The notes beneath the pieces are model-generated. The model ran no database searches, was not told the DNA's origin, and was given only the letters and a program-made list of their open reading frames with translations. Made by a program: the position numbers and the translations under genes. From Succinivibrio dextrinosolvens (GTDB lineage: Bacteria > Pseudomonadota > Gammaproteobacteria > Enterobacterales > Succinivibrionaceae): a DNA stretch of 64,000 bases. Positions 30,815 to 39,140 of this stretch are shown piece by piece (within the stretch, counting starts at the first letter, position 1; each line of letters starts with the position of its first letter). Location: the NCBI RefSeq assembly GCF_011065405.1, contig NZ_CP047056.1, positions 3,122,747 to 3,186,746 of the forward strand. Reading direction: 5' to 3'.

Positions 30815-32149
30815 ATGTATAGAACTTCAAATTTCCCTGAAGAATCAGGGGTAAATCCATGGTATGAACTATCAAAATACAAGGAACATAAGTTTACAGA
30901 TCCATCGGAAATAAAAAACAATTACGACTATGTAGTAGTCGGTGCCGGTTTTGGCGGAGTTAGCGCAGCCTTTAGACTATCAGAGAATAATCCTTCAGCA
31001 AAAATAGCTCTGATTGATGCTCTTCCTGTAGGTTACTACAGCTCTGGCAGAAATGCAGGCTTTGTAACTATTGCTCAGGTTGCTAAAGCTCTGATTGGCT
31101 TTGATCATTTCACCCTGGATGATCAGAGATGGCTTCTTCATTTAAACAAAACCGTGGTTTCCCGTATTGAAAAGATAAGGGAACAGAGCAAGCTTGAGTT
31201 TGAATGGCGACAGGACGGCATGTATAAGGCTGTACGTGAAAAGAGAAATGTTGCAGCTCTGGATGCTCTGGAAGGTCATCTGCAAAGACTTGGTTTAGGC
31301 TATGAACGTCTTAAGGGAGATGAGCTTTCATCAAGATTAGGAACGTCCTTCTATAAAGATGCCATTTATGTAAAGGATACAATCCTAAACAATCCATCAG
31401 AGGTTATAAGAGGCCTTGCTACAGCTTTGCCTTCAAATGTGTCCGTATTTGAAAACACTAAAGTTGCGCAGGTTGATGATGGGGCGATTCCAAAGGTAAT
31501 TCTCTCTGACGGCAGAGAGATTGTAACAAGACAGGTTATCCTTACTGTAAATGCATTTTTAAGTCGTTTTGGATTCGCTTCTGCCTCAAATGTTGCCGCA
31601 ATTCATAGCTATGGTGCTCTAACGCGTGAGCTTAAAGATGGTGAACTTGAGAACTTTAAAAATGTCCGTCCATGGGGAATAACCGCAACTCATCCATCAG
31701 GTGCAACTTTAAGATTTACTCCTGATCATCGAATATTTGTTCGAACCGACATTGATTTTGCTACTAATCTAAATATTTCCCAGAAGAAATTTGACCGCTC
31801 TGATTTCTTCCTAAGGAGAGCTTTTATAAGACGCTTCCCTGAACTTGAAAATGTTGAGTTTGAATACAAGTACGGAGGTTTGATTTCCTTTACCGGAAAT
31901 ACCAGACCACTGTTCGGTGAGGTTGCCAAAAATATCTATGCAGGTGTTACATCGGATGGCACTGGCGTTACCAGAGCTGCAATTCTCGGAACATATCTTG
32001 CTGATCTAATTCAACACAGAGATAGTAGCGAACTTGATTATATAAAGCGAGCCTATCATCCAAGCTATCTGCCTCCAGAGCCTCTGCGTACACTTGGTGC
32101 AACAGCCTTCCTTAAATACAAGGATTTATATGCAGGCTCTGAACTCTGA
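30815..32149 (+). CDS. FAD-dependent oxidoreductase (DAO family), first copy
   Basis: 444 residues. The dinucleotide-binding motif VVVGAGFGGVSAAFRL lies at about residues 41-56, followed by the SSGRNAGFVT block that lines the flavin in DAO-type amine and amino-acid oxidases. The C-terminal substrate/FAD segment is YGGLISFTGNTRPLFG with TSDGTGVTRAAILG. Members oxidatively deaminate or demethylate amino acids (D-amino acids, sarcosine, gamma-glutamylputrescine). GGGGAG precedes the ATG. Its place at the head of a methionine-type transporter operon suggests oxidation of the imported compound, perhaps D-methionine or another sulfur amino acid. It is about as long as, and clearly homologous to, the second copy at 34832. 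Confidence 0.86.
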   Translation: MYRTSNFPEESGVNPWYELSKYKEHKFTDPSEIKNNYDYVVVGAGFGGVSAAFRLSENNPSAKIALIDALPVGYYSSGRNAGFVTIAQVAKALIGFDHFTLDDQRWLLHLNKTVVSRIEKIREQSKLEFEWRQDGMYKAVREKRNVAALDALEGHLQRLGLGYERLKGDELSSRLGTSFYKDAIYVKDTILNNPSEVIRGLATALPSNVSVFENTKVAQVDDGAIPKVILSDGREIVTRQVILTVNAFLSRFGFASASNVAAIHSYGALTRELKDGELENFKNVRPWGITATHPSGATLRFTPDHRIFVRTDIDFATNLNISQKKFDRSDFFLRRAFIRRFPELENVEFEYKYGGLISFTGNTRPLFGEVAKNIYAGVTSDGTGVTRAAILGTYLADLIQHRDSSELDYIKRAYHPSYLPPEPLRTLGATAFLKYKDLYAGSEL

Positions 32150-32200
32150 TAGTCGTACATAAAAGTCATTAAACAGCTGAATAAACAAAAGGAACATATT

Positions 32201-33019
32201 ATGAAAAACATTAAGAATCTTCTGTCCGCAGCATTTGTTGGATTAACTTTCTTTACTGCTTCTGCAGCTTTTGCTGATGAACCTAATGAAGTCAAACTTG
32301 GCGTAGTAGGAGAACATAACGAGGCATGGGAAGATGTTGTAAAGAGACTTAAAAATGAAGGTGTAAACCTTACCTTAGTCAAGTTTGCTGATTATACTCT
32401 GCCTAACCGTGCGCTTAATGACGGTGAAATTGATCTTAACGCCTTCCAGCACGTGGCCTACCTCAAAGCAGATGTTGAGGCTCATGACTATAAGATTGAG
32501 CCTATTGCCAATACCATCATTGCTCCTTTAGGTCTTTATTCAAAAAAGATTAAAAACGTAAGCGAGCTTAAAGATGGAGATACCATCGCTATACCTAATG
32601 ATCCAACCAATGGAGGTCGTGCTCTTAAGGTTCTGGAACTCGCAGGTATTATCAAGCTTGATCCGTCAAAGGGCTATATTCCAACTGTGCGTGATATAAC
32701 CGAAAATCCTAAGAACATCCAGATTTATGAAGTCGATGCCGGAAATACACCTAGTCTTCTTCCTGATGTTGCTGCTGCCATTATCAATTCAAATTATGCA
32801 GTGGACAATGAGCTGAATCCAACTACTGATCCAATTTTCTCTGACGGTGTAGGCAAGGTTGATCTGGATAATCCTTACATCAATATAATTGCAGCCCGTT
32901 CTGATAATAAGGATAATCCACTGTTCAAAAAGATCATCGCTGCCTATCAGACTAAGGAAACAGCTGAAATTATCAAGGAGCTGTATCACGGAGGAGAGGT
33001 TCCTGTATTCAATTATTAA
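32201..33019 (+). CDS. MetQ/NlpA-family periplasmic binding protein
   Basis: 272 residues with a signal peptide (cleavage near SAAFA-DEP, residue about 25) and no lipobox. It shares the family blocks with the gene at 29122 (VKLGVVGEHNEAWEDV, GEIDLNAFQHVAYL, IAPLGLYSKKIKNV, NDPTNGGRALKVLELAG). It should capture the substrate for the MetN-MetI importer encoded downstream. It follows the first oxidoreductase by 51 bp. A perfect terminator-like hairpin lies just after it, which would make it more abundant than the membrane components, a common arrangement for binding proteins. Confidence 0.92.
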   Translation: MKNIKNLLSAAFVGLTFFTASAAFADEPNEVKLGVVGEHNEAWEDVVKRLKNEGVNLTLVKFADYTLPNRALNDGEIDLNAFQHVAYLKADVEAHDYKIEPIANTIIAPLGLYSKKIKNVSELKDGDTIAIPNDPTNGGRALKVLELAGIIKLDPSKGYIPTVRDITENPKNIQIYEVDAGNTPSLLPDVAAAIINSNYAVDNELNPTTDPIFSDGVGKVDLDNPYINIIAARSDNKDNPLFKKIIAAYQTKETAEIIKELYHGGEVPVFNY

Positions 33020-33028
33020 GCAGACTTT

Positions 33029-33068
33029 AACTCTTTATCCTGCCTCCAGCAGATAAAGAGTTCTTTTT
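33029..33068 (+). terminator. Intra-operon terminator between the binding protein and metN
   Basis: AACTCTTTATC (33029-33039) and GATAAAGAGTT (33052-33062) form a perfect 11-bp stem followed by CTTTTT. It probably causes partial termination, or stabilises the 3' end of the binding-protein transcript, since metN follows 44 bp later without an obvious promoter. Confidence 0.8.
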
Positions 33069-33111
33069 AGCTGCTAGATAACTGCATAAATATAAGTGAT
33101 AGGTAAGATAG

Positions 33112-34149
33112 ATGATAAAACTTGAGCATGTTTCAAAAACCTTTGAGCGTGACGGCGTTTCCTTTAAGGCAGTGGATGATGTGTCACTGGAAATAAAAAA
33201 AGGTGAAATCTTTGGAATCATTGGATTTTCTGGCGCAGGAAAGTCAACTCTGGTCCGTTGTATCAATCTTCTGGAAATACCGGATAAGGGAAGCGTTGTC
33301 AGTGTAGATGGACTTAATCTTACTGCCTTGTCTCCAAAAGAGCTTAGAGAGGCAAGAGCAGGTATTGGTATGATTTTTCAGCATTTCAATCTGATGCCCT
33401 CAAGAACCGTGCTTGAGAATATAATCTACCCTCTGTCTCACAAGGGAATTAAAAAAGAGGCTCAACGAAAAAGAGCAATTGAGCTTTTAAGGCGAGTAGA
33501 TCTTGAAAGTAAAGCTGATTCATATCCATCTGAGCTGTCAGGAGGGCAGAAACAGCGTGTTGCTATAGCCAGGGCATTGGCCTCCTCTCCACAGGTTCTG
33601 CTATGTGACGAGGCTACATCTGCTTTAGATCCTCAGACTACTCACGAGATTTTAGGCCTTCTAAAGGAACTTAATGCCGAGCTAGGAATCACAATTGTCA
33701 TCATTACTCATGAGATGGCTGTGGTTAAAGACATTTGCTGCAGGGTAGCTGTACTTGAGAACGGTCACCTGGTAGAACAGGGCTCAACATTTGAGGTTTT
33801 CGCAAATCCTAAGGAAAAGATAACCCAGAATTTTGTAAAGGCAGCATCGAATCTTTCAAAAGCAGAGCATCTTTCCTTTGAGCATCCTCTTTTATGCGAT
33901 CTCAAGCCTGGGGAGAAATTTGTAAGATTATCCTACAGGGGACCTGGAGTTTCTGAGCCGCTTATATCCTTAATGACATCTCGTTTCAATGTGAAGATGA
34001 ACATTCTTTATGCGGATGTGGAGCTCGTAAACAACTCTCCTATCGGCGGTACCGTTGGGATTCTCTCCGGTCGCTATGAGGATGTTGAAAATGCACTTAT
34101 TTATATTGCCACAAAGAATGTAAATGTGGAGGTCCTGAAAAATGGCTGA
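33112..34149 (+). CDS. metN: MetN-type ABC transporter ATPase with C-terminal NIL domain
   Basis: 345 residues, as for E. coli MetN (343). Walker A is GFSGAGKST, the signature is LSGGQKQRVAIARA, Walker B is VLLCDEATSALDP, and the switch histidine is in ITHEM. Residues about 265-345 form the NIL regulatory domain, which in E. coli MetN binds cytoplasmic methionine and shuts the transporter down (transinhibition). Here it reads FVRLSYRGPGVSEPLIS and NSPIGGTVGILSG. The NIL domain implies feedback by a related amino acid. It overlaps metI by 8 bp. The exact substrate (methionine, D-methionine, cystine-related) is not proven. Confidence 0.93.
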   Translation: MIKLEHVSKTFERDGVSFKAVDDVSLEIKKGEIFGIIGFSGAGKSTLVRCINLLEIPDKGSVVSVDGLNLTALSPKELREARAGIGMIFQHFNLMPSRTVLENIIYPLSHKGIKKEAQRKRAIELLRRVDLESKADSYPSELSGGQKQRVAIARALASSPQVLLCDEATSALDPQTTHEILGLLKELNAELGITIVIITHEMAVVKDICCRVAVLENGHLVEQGSTFEVFANPKEKITQNFVKAASNLSKAEHLSFEHPLLCDLKPGEKFVRLSYRGPGVSEPLISLMTSRFNVKMNILYADVELVNNSPIGGTVGILSGRYEDVENALIYIATKNVNVEVLKNG

Positions 34150-34822
34150 TTTGTTTAATACTCTATTTCCTCACGTTGCCTCAAAGCTAGATGAACTGTG
34201 GCTTTCAACCTTGCAGACTCTGTATATGATGCTTGTTTCTGGTGGCATTGCATTCTTGCTTGGAATTATTCTTGGCGTGACTCTGATTGTTACAAAACAG
34301 GGAGGAATTCTAGAGAAAAAGATTGTATTTGGAATTTTAGACCGACTTATCAATGTGTTTCGTTCAATTCCTTTTGTGATTCTGCTTGCAGCCCTTATTC
34401 CTTTTTCAAGATTTATTGTGGGCACTGCAATCGGAACTACAGGTGCTATTGTTCCTCTGGTAGTGGGCACGGTACCTTTCTTCTCAAGACAGGTTGAAAG
34501 CGCTTTGTCAAATGTTGATAAAGGACTTGTAGAAGCTGCAAAGTCCATGGGCTCATCTCCTCTGGGGATTATTTTCAGAGTTTATCTTAAGGAGAGTATT
34601 CCTGCATTGGTAAGAGTCTCTCAAATTACTGCAATTAGTCTAATCGGCCTTACTGCAATGGCTGGAGCAATCGGCGGCGGTGGCCTTGGAGATTTTGCAA
34701 TCCGCTACGGGCATCAGCGCGGTCAGACAGATGTTACCTACATTACTATTGTTGTGATCCTTCTGATGGTTAGTGTGATTCAGAAAGGTGGTAATTACAT
34801 TATTAGGAAAACATCACATTAG
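34142..34822 (+). CDS. metI: MetI-type ABC transporter permease
   Basis: 226 residues with about five transmembrane segments. The EAA coupling loop is VEAAKSMGSSPLGIIFRVYLKES, followed by the conserved AGAIGGGGLGDFAIRYGHQRG of methionine permeases. It forms the membrane channel partner of MetN. The start overlaps the metN stop, so the two are translationally coupled. Confidence 0.94.
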   Translation: MADLFNTLFPHVASKLDELWLSTLQTLYMMLVSGGIAFLLGIILGVTLIVTKQGGILEKKIVFGILDRLINVFRSIPFVILLAALIPFSRFIVGTAIGTTGAIVPLVVGTVPFFSRQVESALSNVDKGLVEAAKSMGSSPLGIIFRVYLKESIPALVRVSQITAISLIGLTAMAGAIGGGGLGDFAIRYGHQRGQTDVTYITIVVILLMVSVIQKGGNYIIRKTSH

Positions 34823-34831
34823 GAGTTAAGC

Positions 34832-36160
34832 ATGAAAAAAACTGATTACTTTCCTGAGGAGTCTGGAAAAAACGGCTGGTTCGAAACCAGTCGTTACAGG
34901 AATTATCGTTTTAAGGCTCGCAGTGAAATCCAGCCTTCCTATGACTATGTTGTGGTTGGAGGAGGCTTTGCTGGTGTAAATGCGGCTTTTCGTCTTGCTG
35001 AAAATGATAAGAATGCAAGTATTGCTCTTATTGATGCCTTTCCAATAGGTTACTTCTCCTCTGGAAGAAATGCAGGTTTCATCATAGATGTCCCTCATAG
35101 CATTGTTGGTGATCCAAAATTCACTTTTGAAGACCAGAAATGGCGTTTTCGTCTTAATAAATTAGTTATCGAGAGAATGAAGAAAATCAAGGAGGAGAAT
35201 CATCTTGAATGCGACTGGCATCAGGATGGAATGCATCAGGCTGCCAGAATTAAAAGCAATTTAAGTTATCTCGAGCAGCTTGCTGAATTTCTGGATGTGA
35301 TGGAGGCTCCTTATCAGTGGTTCGATGCGGCTGAAACCTCACAGCGTCTTGGAACAAATTTTTACATCAAATCTCTCTATACCCCAGGAACTATCTTAAT
35401 CAATCCTTCTGAGACAGTCAGAGGACTTGCAACAGTTCTTCCTGAAAACGTAAGTGTCTTTGAGAATACTCCTGTTATTGAGGTTAAAGAAGGTGATATT
35501 CCAAACGTAATTCTGGCCAGTGGAATAACAATAAAATGCAGAAAGGTAATTCTGACTGTAAGTGGTTTTCTTAAAAATTTTGGAGTTCCTCTTTCTAATC
35601 GTATTGCTGGTATTCATAGCTTTGGAGCTTTTACAAGAGAGCTTAATGATGATGAGATTAAAACTCTTAATGGCGCCAGTCCCTGGGGAGTAACAGCGGC
35701 TCATCCCGGTGGGGCCACACTTCGTTATACGAGAAGCAGAAGACTCTATGTCAGAACAGATATCACTTTTGCTACTCACATCAATATAGATAACAGCAGA
35801 CTTTACAAATCTGTTTATAAACTACGCCGTGCCTTTAACAATCGTTTTCCTCAGTTAAAGGATGTTAACTTTGAATATGTCTATGGAGGATATATTCCAA
35901 TCACAGGAAACACTCAGCCTTTATTTGAGAATCCTGCTAAGAATATTTTTGCAGGAGCAGTTGGTGACGGAACCGGAGTAACGCGTGCCGCAACTGTAGG
36001 TACTTTCCTTGCAGACTGGGCAACCGGATTAGACAGCGAAGAGTTTAGATATGTTAAAAAGACATTCAGACCAAACTGGCTTCCTCCTGAACCTTTCAGA
36101 ACTGTCGGTGCAACAGCCCGGTTAATTTATGAGGATATGCACGCCCGCAGCGAAATTTAG
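34832..36160 (+). CDS. FAD-dependent oxidoreductase (DAO family), second copy
   Basis: 442 residues and clearly paralogous to the protein at 30815 along its whole length. Shared blocks are FPEESGKNGW near the N-terminus, YVVVGGGFAGVNAAFRL, FSSGRNAGFI, GVTAAHPGGATLRYTR, YGGYIPITGNTQPLF and GAVGDGTGVTRAATVG. An AGGAG ribosome-binding site precedes the ATG 9 bp after metI. Two diverged oxidoreductases flanking one importer suggest two related substrates, or the two enantiomers or methylated forms of one. FAD-binding residues are retained in both. Confidence 0.85.
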   Translation: MKKTDYFPEESGKNGWFETSRYRNYRFKARSEIQPSYDYVVVGGGFAGVNAAFRLAENDKNASIALIDAFPIGYFSSGRNAGFIIDVPHSIVGDPKFTFEDQKWRFRLNKLVIERMKKIKEENHLECDWHQDGMHQAARIKSNLSYLEQLAEFLDVMEAPYQWFDAAETSQRLGTNFYIKSLYTPGTILINPSETVRGLATVLPENVSVFENTPVIEVKEGDIPNVILASGITIKCRKVILTVSGFLKNFGVPLSNRIAGIHSFGAFTRELNDDEIKTLNGASPWGVTAAHPGGATLRYTRSRRLYVRTDITFATHINIDNSRLYKSVYKLRRAFNNRFPQLKDVNFEYVYGGYIPITGNTQPLFENPAKNIFAGAVGDGTGVTRAATVGTFLADWATGLDSEEFRYVKKTFRPNWLPPEPFRTVGATARLIYEDMHARSEI

Positions 36161-36192
36161 AATAATAACTAATAAAAAAAGGAAAAAGAACT

Positions 36193-36948
36193 ATGTCAGA
36201 AAAGGTAAGACAAATAAAACTTGGTGTGGTGGGGAATGAAAACTCGCCATGGGAATATGTTGCGCAGAAACTTAAAAAAGAGAATATCGAGTTGGAGATT
36301 GTAACCTACAGCGATTATTTCTCTCCAAACAAGGATCTTTCAGAAGGGCTGATTGACGCTAATGCTTATCAGCATAAGGCTTTTCTAAATGCTGAAATCT
36401 CAGAAAAGCATTATGATTTCGAAATATATGGTGAGACATATCTTGATCCGATAGGAATTTATTCAAAAAGAATTAAAAGTCTGAAACGGCTGAACAAGGG
36501 AGATTCAGTTGCAGTTCCTGCTGATAGAGCTAATGAGATTCGTGCTTTGAAGGTTTTACAAGGTGAAGATCTGATTGATTTTGAGATTGATCCTCAGTCA
36601 GGAGAGATTGTATTTACAAAGAATCAGTTGCATCTTGAATTCAAATTATATGATGCAGCTTTGCTTTACAGTAGTCTTGATGAAGTAACCTGTGCTTTTA
36701 TAAATGGAAATTATGCCTTTGAAAAAGGACTTAATCCTGTAACAGATTCCATCTTCAGAGAAAAACTGGATCTTGGTGATAGCGATAATCCTTTTGTGAA
36801 GGTGCTGGTTGCAAATTCAAATCTTGAAGAGGACAAGCAGAGTATTTTAAGAAGAGCTCTGTTCTATTATCAGACAGGAGCAGTGGCTGAAATAATTAAA
36901 CAAATGCAGGGAGGTTCTCTTATTCCTGCGTTTTTACCTCGTTTCTAG
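36193..36948 (+). CDS. MetQ-like protein lacking a signal peptide
   Basis: 251 residues that start directly with the mature fold (MSEKVRQIKLGVVGNENSPWEYV); AAGGAAAAAG gives a sound ribosome-binding site, so the short N-terminus is not an artefact of a wrong start. Family blocks are retained: GLIDANAYQHKAFL, LDPIGIYSKRIK, VPADRANEIRALKVL, DEVTCAFINGNYAFEKGL. Without export it should sit in the cytoplasm, where it cannot feed MetNI in the usual way. It might buffer or sense the imported compound, deliver it to the oxidoreductases, or be a decaying copy. It is the last gene of the operon. Confidence 0.82.
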   Translation: MSEKVRQIKLGVVGNENSPWEYVAQKLKKENIELEIVTYSDYFSPNKDLSEGLIDANAYQHKAFLNAEISEKHYDFEIYGETYLDPIGIYSKRIKSLKRLNKGDSVAVPADRANEIRALKVLQGEDLIDFEIDPQSGEIVFTKNQLHLEFKLYDAALLYSSLDEVTCAFINGNYAFEKGLNPVTDSIFREKLDLGDSDNPFVKVLVANSNLEEDKQSILRRALFYYQTGAVAEIIKQMQGGSLIPAFLPRF

Positions 36949-36961
36949 TAGTGTATGTATA

Positions 36962-37002
36962 GATGCTCCGTTGTTCTGTTTTCCTGCAGAAAGAGGAGCA
37001 TC
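36962..37002 (+). terminator. Possible terminator hairpin at the end of the operon
   Basis: GATGCTCC (36962-36969) pairs with GGAGCATC (36995-37002), with an inner TTCTG/CAGAA stem. It lacks a following T-run on either strand, so it may act as an mRNA 3' end or be Rho-assisted. It lies between convergent genes. Confidence 0.5.
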
Positions 37003-37006
37003 GTTA

Positions 37007-37402
37007 TCATAGTCCATTTTTAATGGAATGATACAGGTCCTTTAAAATTACATAACAGACAAAGAGCGACAGCACATAGCGGAAGGAGTTGTAAACAGCA
37101 ATTGAATAGCTGTACTTATCCACATATTTAACCATATCAATTTCAAAGCTGCCGTAGAGCAGTCTCATTTCTAAAAAGAAAGCCCATGGCAGTGCTCCTA
37201 AAGACCAGGTAAACATGGTTGGAAAATAACGGTTTTGCTTGTGCAGTCTGTAGCCTGAGAACATGATGACACCGGTTGTGAAAAGCAGAATTAGAAGTCT
37301 GGTGGTATCGGTAGGCAGTGACGCGTAGGCATTCACAGTAAAAAGATAAAGTGTTACAAGTCTTATGACATTGTAAACAATTAAGCTGTAACCACTGTTC
37401 AT
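37007..37402 (-). CDS. Small integral membrane protein of unknown function
   Basis: 131 residues with about four hydrophobic segments (around residues 5-25, 33-50, 63-80 and 103-122) and a positively charged C-terminus. TAGGAG precedes the ATG at good spacing, and the start is unambiguous. I do not recognise the family. It stands alone, convergent with the transporter operon and upstream of tRNA-Thr on the other strand. Confidence 0.65.
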   Translation of the reverse strand: MNSGYSLIVYNVIRLVTLYLFTVNAYASLPTDTTRLLILLFTTGVIMFSGYRLHKQNRYFPTMFTWSLGALPWAFFLEMRLLYGSFEIDMVKYVDKYSYSIAVYNSFRYVLSLFVCYVILKDLYHSIKNGL

Positions 37403-37486
37403 AAATTCTCCTAATTTTTTTCATTGTAACAAAAGAATTATTGAAAAAAATATAAGTATTTCTTAAAATTAGTTCATCTTCTTGAT

Positions 37487-37562
37487 GCTACCTTAGCTCA
37501 GTAGGTAGAGCAACTGATTCGTAACCAGTAGGTCGGCAGTTCGATTCTGCCAGGTAGCACCA
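37487..37562 (+). tRNA. tRNA-Thr (CGU)
   Basis: A 76-nt cloverleaf. The acceptor GCTACCT/AGGTAGC is perfect, the D and T arms are regular, the anticodon loop TTCGTAA gives CGT, and CCA is encoded. It resembles E. coli thrW. The base of the anticodon loop has an A-C opposition at 31-39. tRNA genes of this kind are common integration sites, and an accessory cluster follows, but I found no duplicated 3' end. Confidence 0.94.
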
Positions 37563-37974
37563 TGAACCTCTTTTCTTTTCCCCAAAAAAATCTTATCTAA
37601 TATTTTGTTTTTTTAAGAATAATTGTCTTTTTTATGCCAGTTCTATTTTTTTGGGGGGAGTGGCGGTATTGTGCAAAAAATATATAGAATTATGCAATAA
37701 CTAAATGAAATCTAAAATTTTTTTTGCTTTATAATGAAAACTCAATTATCACACATACCTTTTAATAAGGATCTTCTGATATTGGGAGATCCTTTTTCTT
37801 CACCTGCACTACTATATCAGCTCTCATTTTTGTCCGTAAATACTTTAATTTTGCGAGAGAGTGCATAGAACGTTAATGTATTGCTAGGTAAGATATATTT
37901 CGTCATTTTTCTAAAATTATAATAAAACTTAGAGTTAACCAATTTTTGGTTAACTATTAGAGAACAAAAGACTT
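37563..37974 (+). other. Gap between tRNA-Thr and the DUF285 gene
   Basis: 412 bp without a protein gene. It contains TATAAT (near 37730) and an intrinsic terminator at 37767-37799, listed separately as a candidate small RNA. The rest is AT-rich and should hold the promoter of the gene at 37975. Confidence 0.4.
37729..37800 (+). ncRNA. Candidate small RNA ending in an intrinsic terminator
   Basis: TATAAT near 37730 is followed about 30 nt later by AAGGATCT, a 12-nt loop, AGATCCTT and TTTCTT. The terminator has no gene immediately upstream on this strand except tRNA-Thr, 200 bp away. Either it ends a long tRNA transcript or a roughly 60-nt RNA starts just downstream of the TATAAT. No convincing -35 box is visible. 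Confidence 0.3.
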
Positions 37975-38919
37975 ATGAGAAAAAAATATCATCCTAAGAC
38001 TAAAATAGAGCTTAGGAAACTGATTTTAGATGAGGAAATTGAACTCTCTGAAATTGACACTTCCAAGATTACAGACATGAGCCACCTCTTTGAACCTACT
38101 CTGAGCGGAGGTGAGCAGGCTCGCTTTTTTTTTGAAGGTATTGAAGACTGGGATGTTTCCAATGTAACAGACATGAGTTATATGTTCTGTTATGCTCGTA
38201 ACTTCAATGCTGATATTTCAGGGTGGAATGTATCCAAAGTAAAGAATATGAGAGGCATGTTTCAGTTCGCTTCTTCCTTTAATCAGGATATAGGTATGTG
38301 GAACGTTTCCAATGTTGAGAATATGGCTTCCATGTTCTATGATGCCGGAGCTTTTAATCAGAATCTTGATGCCTGGGATATCTCAAAGGTTAAGACTATG
38401 CGATTCATGTTCATGTACGCTCGCTATTTTGAGAAAAAGCCTACATGGGATATGAGTAATGTTGAGGATCAGGTTGGAATGTATTACGGTTCTCCTATTG
38501 TTTATGTTGATCCTAATACTGTCTGCGGTGTTGATCCTGTTCTTGAGGCTCAGGCTGAGCAGGAGAGTATCAACAAGCATCTTGAAAATACCGTGGCAGG
38601 GGACGGAATTGCCAATTTTGCAAAGAATTTGGCAAATAAGTCATCTAATATTGCTGACAGGCTTGAAGCCAAATTTGAAGAACACACAATAATCTACAAA
38701 AAACAGGAGAAGTCCTCTTTGGACAGAGAGTCTGTTAAGTCAGAATCCAATGAAAAGCCTGTATTCCATGAGAACATTTCAAACTGTTCAAGTGTTAAAG
38801 GAGATGATAAAAACGATGTCATTGCCGCATTAGAACGTTTACAGAAACTAAGAGATTCCGGAATGATTACAGAGGATGAGCTGTCTCTTTTGAAAAACAA
38901 TATTTTATCTAAGATATAA
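37975..38919 (+). CDS. DUF285 (BspA/Mycoplasma-lipoprotein-type) repeat protein with C-terminal SHOCT-like segment
   Basis: 314 residues without a signal peptide. Residues about 20-165 contain about five DUF285 units of about 26 residues (W-D/N-V-S-N/K-V-x-x-M-x-x-M-F ... FN-x-D/N-x). Residues about 205-285 are charged and of low complexity. The end, ALERLQKLRDSGMITEDELSLLKNNI, fits a SHOCT domain, a short oligomerisation or docking module. DUF285 repeats are usually on surface proteins; this copy begins MRKKYHPKTKIELRKLI and should be cytoplasmic unless exported by another route. Function is unknown. Confidence 0.8.
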   Translation: MRKKYHPKTKIELRKLILDEEIELSEIDTSKITDMSHLFEPTLSGGEQARFFFEGIEDWDVSNVTDMSYMFCYARNFNADISGWNVSKVKNMRGMFQFASSFNQDIGMWNVSNVENMASMFYDAGAFNQNLDAWDISKVKTMRFMFMYARYFEKKPTWDMSNVEDQVGMYYGSPIVYVDPNTVCGVDPVLEAQAEQESINKHLENTVAGDGIANFAKNLANKSSNIADRLEAKFEEHTIIYKKQEKSSLDRESVKSESNEKPVFHENISNCSSVKGDDKNDVIAALERLQKLRDSGMITEDELSLLKNNILSKI

Positions 38920-38965
38920 CGGCATTTATCCGGCTTTTCAGATAAAACATGAAAGGCCGTTTTCT
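38918..38965 (+). terminator. Terminator after the DUF285 gene
   Basis: A long stem based on AACGGC and GCCGTT, with inner CGGCTTTTCA/TGAAAGGCCG pairing, followed by TTTTC. It overlaps the stop codon by two bases. Confidence 0.6.
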
Positions 38966-39140
38966 TGTGACAATTCCCTTTTTTTTTTGCCGTTTTTTCT
39001 CAAGTAAGCATTTTTTTCTGAGCTGTTTCTATTTTTTAGAAAAAAATGCGATCAATTCATATATTCTAAATCCCACATTTATGATTTTAAAACTATCATT
39101 AAGATGATATCTCTCGATTTGCTCAATTGGGTAGTTCCTT

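Noticed and set aside
34171-34548. Antisense and alternative-frame open frames inside metI
   Set aside because: They lie over a well-conserved permease gene and show no family features.
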